A stretch of DNA of 64,000 nucleotides, taken from assembly GCF_038502225.1 (NCBI RefSeq), contig NC_091372.1:3840203-3904202 (forward strand), read 5' to 3'. Source of the DNA: Cherax quadricarinatus (taxonomy: Eukaryota; Arthropoda; Malacostraca; Decapoda; Parastacidae). Below, in pieces: positions 42,771 to 52,584 of this stretch; positions within the stretch are counted from its first letter, which is position 1, and each line of letters opens with the position of its first letter. Made by a program: the position numbers and the translations under genes. The notes beneath the pieces were generated by a model. That model was not told the origin of the DNA and made no database searches. It worked only from the letters and a program-made list of their open reading frames with translations.

Positions 42771-44085
42771 CTTTTGAGGCTGTTGATCACAACAAAGAAT
42801 TTGATATTGTTTTAGATTTTAGTAAGGCTTTTGATAGAGTACCACACCAAAGACTGTTAAAGAAAGTGGCAGCTCATGGCATTGGGGGAAAAGTGCTGCC
42901 ATGGATAGAGTCATGGCTCACAGACAGGAAGCAGAGAATGTCCATAAATGGGGTTAAATCCAAGTGGGGATATGTAACAAGTGGCATTCCACAGGGATCA
43001 GTCTTAGGCCCGTTGTTGTTTATAATATATATCAATGATCTTGATGAGGCAATTACTAGTGTAACGAGCAAATTCGCCAATGACACAAAGATAAGTAGGA
43101 TAATTGATTCAAACGTAGATATCAGGGAACTTCAGGAGGATTTAGACAAACTCAATAACTGGTCAGAAAAGTGGCAGATGCAGTTCAATGTAGATAAATG
43201 CAAGATTCTGAGGCTTGGGAGTGTCCACAACCCTAGTACTTATAAGTTAAATAATGCAGAACTTAGCCATACAGATTGCGAAAAGGACTTGGGGGTTATG
43301 ATAAGCAGTAATCTTAAACCAAGACAGCAATGCCTAAGTGTATGTAATAAGGCAAACAGATTACTGGGATTTATATCAAGAAGTGTAGCAACAGAAGTTC
43401 AGCAGTTATTTTATATTTTTTTTTATTATCACACTGGCCGATTCCCACCAAGGCAGGGTGGCCCGAAAAAGAAAAACTTTCACCATCATTCACTCCATCA
43501 CTGTCTTGCCAGAAGGGTGCTTTACACTACAGTTTTTAAACTGCAACATTAACACCCCTCCTTCAGAGTGCAGGCACTGTACTTCCCATCTCCAGGACTC
43601 AAGTCCGGCCTGCCGGTTTCCCTGAACCCCTTCATAAATGTTACTTTTCAGCAGTTATATTACAGCTTTATACATTATTAGTAAGGCCTCGCCTAGATTA
43701 TGCAGCTCAGTTCTGGTCTCCATATTACAGGATAGACAAATTTGTTAGAAAACATTCAGCCTAAAATGGCTAAATTAATACATAGCATTAGAAATCTTCC
43801 TTATGAAAAAAGAATGAAGACCCTTAAATTACATTCACTTGTTAGATGAAGAATGAGGGGAGACATGATCGAAATGTACAAGTGGAAGGGTATTAATAAA
43901 GGGGATATAAATAAGGTCTTGAGGATCTCTCTCCAAGAGAGAACCTGCAGTAATGGATTCAAATTAGACAAGTTTAGATTTAGAAAGGATATAGGAAAGT
44001 ATTGGTTTGGAAATAGGGTAGTTGATGAGTGGAACAGTCTACCTAGTTGGGTTATTGAGGCTAAAACCTTGGGTAGTTTCAATTT
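42771..44085 (+). mobile_element. CR1-type LINE RT region, interrupted
   Basis: Sense RT: IVLDFSKAFDRVPH, then SGIPQGSVLGPLLFIIYINDL, then FANDTKISR (FADD box mutated to FAND) in the frame 42866-43400. After a 237-bp RTE insertion it continues at 43659-44085 with the C-terminal region (YKWKGINKGD, FRKDIGKYWFGNRVVDEWNSLP). Cut at 44085 by another RTE insertion. Inactive. Confidence 0.85.
43410..43646 (-). mobile_element. RTE LINE 3' tail inside CR1, 12-bp target duplication
   Basis: 237 bp antisense tail between ttcagcagttat at 43398-43409 and 43647-43658. Near-identical to the young tails, so this is a recent insertion that splits the CR1 reading frame. Confidence 0.95.
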
Positions 44086-44890
44086 TTTTTTTTTTTCAAC
44101 AAGTCGGCTGTCTCCCACCGAGGCAGGGTGACCCAAAAAGAAAGAAAAAATCCCCAAAAAGAAAATACTTTCATCATCATTCAACACTTTCACCTCACTC
44201 ACACATAATCACTGTTTTTACAGAGGTGCCCAGAATACAACAGTTTAGAAGTATATACGTAAAAAAATACACAATATATCCCTCCAAACTGCCAATATCT
44301 CAAACTCCTCCTTTAGAGTGCAGGCATTGTACTTCCCATTTCCAGGACTCAAATCTGGTTATATAAAATAACCGGTTTCCCTGAATCCCTTCATTAAATA
44401 TTACCCTGCTCACACTCCAACAGCTCGTCAGGTCCCAAATACCATTTGTCTCCATTCACTCCTATCGAACACGCTCATGCATGCCTGCTGGAAGTCCAAG
44501 CCCGTTGCCCACAAAACCTCCCTTACCCCTTCCTTCCAACCTTTTCGAGGACGACCCCTACCTCGCCTTCTTTCCCCTACAGATTTATACGCTCTCCACA
44601 TCATTCTACTTTGATCCATTCTCTCTAAATGATCAAACCACCTCAACAACCCCTGTTCAGCCCTCTGACTAATACTTTTATTAACTCCACACCTTCTCCT
44701 AATTTCCACACTCCGAATTTTCTGCATAATATTTACACCACGCATTGCCCTTAGACAGGACATCTCCACTGCCTCCTCGCTGCTGCATTCACAACTTATT
44801 CCTCTATAATTTTTACAGTCTCTTTTGTCCCCCTTCCTAAATAACAAAAAAAGGCACAATACCATGACTGGAACGATACACAAATAACCT
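44083..44890 (-). mobile_element. RTE LINE, second subfamily, internally deleted
   Basis: Antisense tail ('aagtcggctgtctcccaccg', 'tttagagtgcaggcattgta') and C-terminal coding. The ORF 44883-44428 joins RT finger sequence (GDKRDCKNYRGIS) directly to EEAVEMSCLRAMRGVN, showing an internal deletion of most of the RT. Confidence 0.82.
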
Positions 44891-44913
44891 GCACATAAAA
44901 GAGAGAAGCTTAT

Positions 44914-44939
44914 GACGACGTTTCGGTCTGACTTGGACC
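44914..44939 (-). other. hairpin + GAAACG motif (hammerhead-like relic)
   Basis: On the minus strand GGTCC-AAGTC-AGACC forms a hairpin followed by GAAACGTCGTC. The upstream CUGANGA box expected of a hammerhead ribozyme is not preserved. Speculative. Confidence 0.3.
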
Positions 44940-44999
44940 ATTTACAAAGTCACACTAACCAGAAGTGAAGCAGGACGACTATATATAGGCAGGAAGAGG

Positions 45000-45060
45000 T
45001 GGTGGTAGTAGTAGTAGTAGTAGTATTAGTAGTAGTAGAGGTAGTAGTAGTGGTGGTAGT
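45000..45060 (+). repeat. GTA/GTG trinucleotide repeat
   Basis: ggtggtagtagtagtagtag-type repeat adjoining the palindrome. Its complement (TAC/ACT) follows the right arm, so the inverted symmetry extends into the microsatellites. Confidence 0.9.
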
Positions 45061-45061
45061 G

Positions 45062-45455
45062 GGGAATAAGGAGGAGGAGCCAGTCAAATACAAAGAAAGG
45101 GGAGCACTGCAAGGGAGCTAGGTGCCCACAGAGGGAGAGCAAGCGCAGAGGTGGGTGAAAGGGGGAGTGGTGAAATAAAGAAAGGAGGAACAGAAACACG
45201 AGACAGAAGAAAGAAAGACAACCTGACTCCTCATTTTTTCTTTTTCTTTTTCTTCTTCTCCCTCTTCCCCTTTCCTCTTTCCTTTTTCTCCTCTGTGTTG
45301 TCTGTCTTTCTTCTGTCTCGTGTTTCTGTTCCTTCTTTATTTCACCACTTCCCCTTTCACCCACCTCTGTGCGCTTGCTCTCCCTCTGTGGGCACCTAGC
45401 TCCCTTGCAGTGCTCCCCTTTCTTTGTATTTGACTGGCTCCTCCTCCTTATTCCC
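45062..45455. repeat. ~160-bp-arm palindrome with pyrimidine-rich spacer
   Basis: Arms 45062-45222 and 45297-45455 are near-perfect reverse complements (for example caaatacaaagaaaggggag against ctcccctttctttgtatttg), with a few small indels. The 74-bp spacer is almost all C and T. The ORFs here on both strands are by-products of the symmetry. Confidence 0.92.
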
Positions 45456-45816
45456 TAACTACTACTATTACTACTACTATTACTACTATTACTACTACTA
45501 TTACTACTACTATTACTACTACTATTACTACTACTACTATTACTACTACTATTACTACTACTATTACTACTACTATTACTACTACTATTACTACTACTAC
45601 TATTACTACTACTGTTACTACTACTACTATTACTACTACTGTTACTACTACTATTACTACTATTACTACTACTACTACTACTACAACTACTACTACTATT
45701 ACTACTACTACTACTATTACTACTACTACTATTACTACTACTATTACTACTACTATTACTACTACTGTTACTACTACTACTATTACTACTACTGTTACTA
45801 CTACTATTACTACTAT

Positions 45817-45848
<32 letters not shown>

Positions 45849-46372
45849 TTACTACTACTACTACTATTACTACTACTATTACTACTACTATTACTACTAC
45901 TACTACTATTACTACTACTATTACTACTACTACTACTATTACTATTACTACTACTATTACTACTATTACTACTACTACTATTACTATTACTACTACTATT
46001 ACTACTACTACTATTACTACTACTATTACTACTATTACTACTACTACTACTATTATTACTACTACTATTACTACTACTATTACTACTACTATTACTACTA
46101 CTACTACTATTACTACTAGTACTACTACTATTACTACTACTACAACAACTACTACTACTACTGCTATTACTACTACTACTACTACTATTATTACTACTAC
46201 CATTACTACTACTACTACTACTACTACTATTACTACTACTATTACTACTGCTACTATTACTACTATTACTATTACTACTATACTATTACTACTACTATTA
46301 CTATTACTACTACTACTACTACTACTATTACTACTATTACTACTACTACTACTACTACTACAACAACAACAA
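45456..46372. repeat. ~0.9-kb ACT/ATT microsatellite
   Basis: Continuous mixture of ACT and ATT triplets with rare GTT, TGC and CAA variants. The long frames in both directions encode only poly-Tyr or Val/Ile tracts and are not genes. Confidence 0.97.
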
Positions 46373-47689
46373 GACTGCCAGAGGTCTGTGGATATGATTG
46401 ATTCCCATAATTTATATTTTTTCTTTATTATGGCTGAGTTTATCAACCAGGTATACGCATCTGTTGGTTCATCAATAACTAGTGTTTAAAGTCAGCGAGT
46501 CAGCATACAGTGTTGTCATCAACAGAGAGTACTGATTTAAGATGCTGAGAAACATTAAGCAAGTCATAGTAGAGGAGAAAGAGAGGGTCCAGGATACTTT
46601 CTTAGAGGACATGTAATTTGACTGGTTGGGGATGGTGGTGTTGAGTGGGCAATGGAAAATAATGAGATGTTCAATGGTGACACATTCCAACTGCTTAGAC
46701 ATAGGAAGAATGAATTCAAAAGGAACACTGTAAACAAAAGTCAAAAGAATTATCTAATAGAATGGAAGAAATGTGTAAAAGACTTGAGTAATAATGTCAG
46801 TTGTCTTTCTTTCAAATAACACAGTGGCCTGGAAAATGACTCTGGATAATGAAAGCTTACAAACCAAAGGAAATAGTGCCAGTGGTGACACTATTGAATT
46901 TCTTGTGATCTTTTCACTTAAGAGTATTTTTAGTGCTGGCTGCCCTGTTCAGGGCAAGAGAGAGATCAGAGTTGGAGCAGATACACAGATCATTTATGGC
47001 CAGCATAGAGCCAATAAGGTATTTAAATTACAGGAATACCTCAGTCCTAAATATGTACTCGCTGGAGCAGAGAGAGAGAGAGATAGATACATGATAATTT
47101 GTATTTGAAGATGTGCTGTTAATGACTACATGCTGTCACATAGGACTTTTCAATAGATGTGTGACTATCGTCTGAGTCCACAAGCCATGATGACCTGGAG
47201 GCAGGAGACCTCCACTTTCTTATTGTGAGGGCATCATATTTGAGGACTTTGCTGCTGTGTTCAGTACCAGCATCAAAAGATATCAGCGACTACTGTCCTC
47301 TCTCTCCACTTACAGGCCAATATTTCATCAGCAGAACAGTAGTTCATTATCTTCTCTTCACCTTGGGGATATTCACATCCTTGGAATCCTGTAGGAATGG
47401 GTTACCAATTCTGTTTTTCCTTTGATGTACCTACATATCTTCACTTGTACTTAAGCTGCAGGTATGTAACAAGGATGATATTTGTGAAGAAGTTAACATA
47501 GACCTCTGATTTGTTTGATTGTTGCAGGGCTTTTGTTTGAGCAGTGGTAATTCTAGAAGTGATATTCATCTTGTCTCCTTCAGCTGAGAACCTGACTCCT
47601 TGTGCAGCAAAGTTGAGTGTCCCTTTGGCACCTGCTCTGCAGGAAATACACTGTTAGCAGGGAATCCTTTCCATAGAATATTTCAGCCA
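46373..47689. other. unassigned sequence, possible old LINE remnants
   Basis: No intact gene. A minus-strand stretch near 47000 reads SMLAINDLCICSNSDLSLAL in one frame, faintly like a LINE RT, but the match is too weak to name. Other ORFs of 80-105 codons have no recognisable domain. Confidence 0.35.
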
Positions 47690-48550
47690 TAAGAACATAA
47701 GAAAGAAGGAACACTGCAGCAGGCCTACTGACCCATGCGGAGCAGGCCCATCTCCCCCCCTTCCCCGGTTTAGCTCAATGACCCACCTAGTCTGGTCACC
47801 TCCACTCAAGGAAGGAGCACCACACCAGACCCAGCAGCACAAGCTAGTCAGGTCCAACTCACACCCACTCATGTATTTATCTAACCTATTTTTAAAACTA
47901 CACAACGTTTTAGTCTCAATAACTGTACTTGGGAGTTTGTTCCACTCATCCACAACTCTATTACCAAACCAGTGCTTTCCTATATCCTTCCTGAATCTGA
48001 ATTTTTTCAACTTGAAACCATTGCTGTGAGTCCTGTCTTGGCTGGAAGTTTTCAGCACACTATTTACATCCCCTTTATTTATTCCTGTTTTCCATTTATA
48101 CACCTTGATCATATCCCCTCTAATTCTATGCTTTTCGAGAGAGTGCATATTCAGGGCCTCAGTCTATACTCATAGGGAAGATTTCTGATACATGGGATCA
48201 TCTTTGTCATCCTCCTCTGTACGTTTTCCAGAGCATTTATATCCATTCTGTAATACGGTGACCAGAACTGAGCAGCATAGTCTAAATGAGACCTAACCAA
48301 GGATATATAGAGTTGAAGAACAACCTGAGGACTTCTATTATTTATACTTCTAGATATGAAGCCAAGAATTCTGTTAGCTTTATTGTGAACACTAATGCAC
48401 TGTTGTCTTGGTTTTAGATTACTTCTAACCAGAACTCCTAAATCCTTTTTGCAAACAGTAGTATTAAGATCTATGCATGGATGAGTTTCATCAAGTACTG
48501 TATACAGGATTGAGCAAATACATGGGTTTAGAGGGCAAATGGACAATATG
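47690..48550 (-). mobile_element. CR1-type LINE 3' part
   Basis: Antisense. Segments 48546-48151 (CKKDLGVLVRSNLKPRQQCIS, NRILGFISRS) and 48148-47654 (KYSMER end; LEKHRIRGDMIKVYKWKTGI, FGNRVVDEWNKLPS) give the CR1 C-terminal region with one frame break. 3' end 'cataagaacataagaaagaa' as at 25858. Confidence 0.85.
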
Positions 48551-49165
48551 AGCTCATGCTTGGAGAGAGAGAGACAGGTTACATGTGAGGCCTTAATAAT
48601 TGTGAGACTTAGTTTAGATGAAGTCAGGTATTGGTGAGAGTAGATAAGTAAGACATGTGCAGCAGTTGAGTATCTTTATTCCAAAACATTTTGCCTACAC
48701 AATAGGCTTCTTCAGTCAAATATAGAGAAGGCAGTAGAGATGTACAGACAATGTAATCAGTCCATCACCCTCAAAGATGTAGTTATGAGGTGAGAGTAGA
48801 CAGACTGGTTTGTTCAGCATCTTCACATTTGGCAGTAACATTTGCAAACATTTATTCAGAACACCTTGAGAAAGACTGTTTCAAAGATATCCCATGACAT
48901 GTCATTTGGCTAGATATGTGAATATTGTCATTGTTTCATAGTATTTCAACATTACTCATTTAACATAGCTGAGCATTCCATACAGTTCACACTAGGAGAG
49001 ATACAGCTCTTTACCCTTTTTGGATGTTGTTATGGATGGAGATACCCTTAAAAGCAAGTCTATAGAAAACCCATGAATTAAAATGGCCTTATACTGTACA
49101 GTATTTCTCCCACCATGACCTAAGAACCAATCAGAGAGTTATTATGAATTTGTCCTTCAGAATAT
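48551..49165. other. unassigned, includes a hammerhead-like motif
   Basis: Non-coding. On the minus strand, 48715-48681 reads CTGAAGA-AGCCTA-TTGTG-TAGGC-AAAATG, and the sequence around it ('aataaagatactcaactgc') belongs to a dispersed repeat. See findings. Nothing else recognised. Confidence 0.4.
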
Positions 49166-51105
49166 ACTGGACCCCCGCCTTACGATATTAATCCATTCCT
49201 GAGAGCTCATCGTAAGCCAAAATTATCGATAGCCGAATTAATTTTTCCCATAAGAAATAATGGAAATCAAATTAATCCGTTCCTGACACCCCAGAGTATG
49301 AAAATTTTTTTTTTTTTACCACATGAAATATTAATTTTAATAAACACAAACTGAAGAAGAGATGTACAATTACATGACACTTACCTTTATTGAAGATCTG
49401 GTGATGATTGATGGGATGGGAGGAGGGGAGAGTGTGGAAGTTGTTGTTTAGAAGGGGAATCCCCTTCCATTAGGACTTGAGGTAGCAAGTCCTTTGCCAG
49501 GGTTACTTCCCTTCTTCTTTTAACCCTTTCAGGGTCCAAGGCCAAAATCTGAAGTGGTGCCCCAGTGTCCAAGAATTTAAAAAAAAAAAAAATTAGTTAT
49601 TTTTTCTTATGAAATGCTTGAGAATCCTTTTGTGAAGGTAATAAAACAAAAAGTACGAAATTTGATGGAAAATTAATGAAATTATGCTCGCGAATTTTGA
49701 TGTGTCAGCGATATTTATGCATCGGTGATTTTGCCGACTTTGACTCCCATTTTAGGCCAATTACATTATTCCAGTCGACCAAATTCTTAGCTATTTCACT
49801 AGTGTTACTTCTATTCTTTCGACTGAGCACAAGAAATCGCCAAGTCAACTGTTTCAATTACAAAATAAAGTGATCGGAAGTTGGTAATTTGGCCAATTTA
49901 ACACAAAGTTCAAAATATTCCAGTTTAAAAATAGCTTCCAGAATAAACAATGTAGGTATTCCTGGAACTAAACTAACATGTCCTCTGTTCATTAGTTACG
50001 TTTTGAGGCTTTACAAATAGATTCCATTTTGATTTTTTATTCACATAGTGAATTTTTATTCACACCAAAAAATAGAAGATTTACTGTTATGCAATATTGT
50101 AATAATTGTATAAATGTCATCACCACATTTGTGAATGTATATTAGACCCACCAGCTGGCGTGTATTAGACGTATGAGGTCGTTAGTTTACTTTTGAACAT
50201 CAGCAAAAATTTAACATTTCCGCTAATTTGAGCTCAGTTTCAAGCCATTTCCCGTGCTAAAACCAATCAAAATCACCTCTATTTCTGTAATATGTCTTCC
50301 ATTCTATCAAATGAAACCAAGAAATCGCAAATACAACTCTAAAAAACATACAAAAAAACACTGCAAAGTTGCTGTTTTAATCGAAAATCATGGTCTCTGT
50401 TTTTTTTCTCATTATACACAGTGTGCTGCAGGATTTGTTTTATGTGGTGCACACATACCACATAGATGTATTCTCTCATATCTAGGCCCAAATGTACCAC
50501 TCACAGTTTATCAGAGTGAGCTGAGCTCATGACGTAGATCTACGGTTTGGACCCTGAACGTAAAGCCGTAGATCTACGGGACAGACCCTGAAAGGGTTAA
50601 TGCCACTAGGACCAGCTCGAGAGTCACTGGACCTCTGTCGCACAACAGATCTGTCCATAGAGCTCTGTACCTCCTGTTCCTTTGACTTTCCTAAAATGGG
50701 TTTTAACATTGTCATTGTACAGGTTGCCAACACGGCCTGCAGTAGCTGTGTCAGGGTGATTTTCATCAGTTCAACCCATTTTGCACACATTTCCTTAATT
50801 TCTTTTTTCAATTCCATACTAATTCTCGCCCTTTTTACCACAAGGATGGCACTAGAAGCTTTCTTGGGGTCCATGGTGACTTATTTTGTTGTTACAAGCC
50901 CTAAAAACACTGGGATAATGTGAAATGTACCGAATGTATGCGTAGATGCAACCTCACTGGCGCTGAGGCCACACGTGGAACGCGTCCCAGACGAATCACG
51001 TAAAGTGAGTTTTTTATCGTGAGGTGAAGCAAAATTTTTGCGTTCAAATGCTTCGTATGGTGGATTTAACGTAACGCGATGCATTCATAAGGTGGGGATC
51101 CACTG
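49166..51105 (-). mobile_element. Tigger-A copy, internally deleted, split by TTAA MITE
   Basis: Ends near ACTGGACCCCCGCCTTACG (49166) and (reversed) CAGTGGATCCCCACCTTATG (to 51105, TA after). The antisense transposase remnant keeps the N-terminus (near 50874: MDPKKASSAILVVKR) fused to C-terminal KEIKEMCAKWVE sequence; the catalytic domain is deleted. The TTAA MITE 49520-50600 sits inside the codons for GIKRRRE. Confidence 0.85.
49520..50600 (+). mobile_element. piggyBac-like TTAA MITE, 1.08 kb
   Basis: TTAACCCTTTCAGGGTCC and its reverse complement at the two ends, each within TTAA. Removing the element and one TTAA restores the Tigger sequence cttcttTTAATGCCACTAGG exactly as in other Tigger copies (11650-11660 in antisense), which proves the TTAA target duplication. 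Confidence 0.94.
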
Positions 51106-51109
51106 TACT

Positions 51110-51560
51110 CCTATTTTGCAGTGATGAATATCTTTTAAAATAGAATATAGTTCCCAACACACATCTACTGCCATAAACACAAAGCTTTCCTTGTACACAT
51201 CACACCCAAAGAGGATACTAATATTGACAAACTGGTACTTTCCACTAGGCAGACTACCATCACCATCATCCCGATTCTCCAAAAGCCAACATGGATGTAG
51301 CAGTTGTTACTAACAAAACTCTTAAGAGATATCACTAAAAACCCTAAATCCAGGACTACTTGTACAGTAGGAGTACATAGCATATTATGTGGGGGATGCA
51401 ATAAATTTTGTGTGAGAGTGGCCGTGACCTTCAGACATGCCTTTAGGAGTATAAATGTACCTGCAGGAGGGATAAAACCAACAATGCATGCATAGTCCAT
51501 CACAGCCTCCCTTGCATCTTGGACTGAGAAATATCACAACTGTTACATCATGAGAATGAC
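51110..51560 (+). pseudogene. Penelope-like element remnant (linker and GIY-YIG region)
   Basis: The plus-strand frame around 51300-51495 reads NKTLKRDITKNPKSRTTCTVG-like, then GVHSILCGGCNKFCVRVA. It resembles the RT-to-endonuclease linker and the Cys-rich entry to the GIY-YIG domain of Penelope-like elements (VYSIPCGxCNKxYVG pattern). The YIG-equivalent and following residues are degenerate. The family assignment rests on motif memory only. Confidence 0.5.
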
Positions 51561-51843
51561 AGGTCTAGATGCAGAATTTTGGTAGTAGCAGTGATCCACT
51601 TTGTCAATACCCTTAAGCAAAGCAGTGAAATGTACATGTTGGCTGGACCTATTGTCCACATTGTCCAAAAATGTAAAATGAATTTGTCATCTTGCCACCA
51701 CTCCTTACTCTCACTAATACCTGACCTCATCTAGAATTGATCTTGCAATTTTGTGACCTCACATGTGGCCTGTCTTTCTCCAAAGGTGACCTCATGGTGC
51801 TTATTTGCCTTATACAGTAGTGTATTTGCTCACTCCTGTATAC

Positions 51844-51876
51844 CTGACAAAGCCCACCCTTGGTTGAAATGTTGTA
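51844..51876 (+). other. hammerhead-like motif downstream of the Penelope-like remnant
   Basis: CTGACAA-AGCCCAC-CCTTGG-TTGAAATGTTGTA: a CUGANGA-like box (one change), a weak hairpin, GAAA, a minimal helix III and a GTA cleavage-type triplet. Clearly mutated. Penelope-like elements are known to carry hammerhead ribozymes in their terminal repeats. Confidence 0.35.
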
Positions 51877-52584
51877 CTGAAAGAATTCTCAGCTTCTTGT
51901 GTCTATTTCCAATTGTTAGCTTTTGCCATTGTCTACCAACTTGCTCTGCAAAGAAAACTTGAATTCTCATTTGCATAGCTTTGTCTTGATGTATTGACAT
52001 AACATTATCAATTGACTGCAATGGGCTGCATGCAACTTTTTTGAATATTTTCATTGTGGTCAAACAAAGGTCTGACTTCGAAGAAGTCACTCTGGTGCTT
52101 TCATTTATGTGCAAGAGACTTTGAAAGGGTGAGGGGGGTCCTTGGATTTTAGTCAATCTGCCCAAACATTGTCGACGCTTCAAGGTTACCCAGCATTGAC
52201 GGGGAGCTGCGTTTGCAGGTGTCAGCAGAAGAAGAGGGGTAGGGTGTAAGAAACTGTTTGGGTTTAAGTAGTGTGGGGGCCTGTGAGAGTTGTACTAATT
52301 TGTTTATGGAGGAACACTAGACCTGTAGGGGTCATAAACACTTAACAGCTCCTCAGAATATTCCCTCCAGCTTCCCAGTACTTCCACCTTCCCATCTACC
52401 ATTTCCCCTTGTTTGTTTTTAACTGCCAGGTTCATTTGTTCCCTAGGCTTTCTCAAATTGTTAATTGCTTTAAAGCTTTTTCTTTATTGTCATCAAAATT
52501 TGTTGGTAAAATCTTGCCCATTTTCTAATTGGCTCTTCTCATTTTGCATGCCCTCACCACTTTTAACCTCTTTCTACCTATGTA

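Noticed and set aside
45424..46446. 231-codon poly-Tyr frame (plus) and 332-codon Val/Ile frame (minus)
   Set aside because: Both are readings of an ACT/ATT microsatellite without any non-repeat domain.
51753..52183. ORFs 51753-51962 and 52183-51830 as a host gene
   Set aside because: No domain, no splice-compatible partners, and they overlap the hammerhead-like repeat downstream of a Penelope-like remnant.
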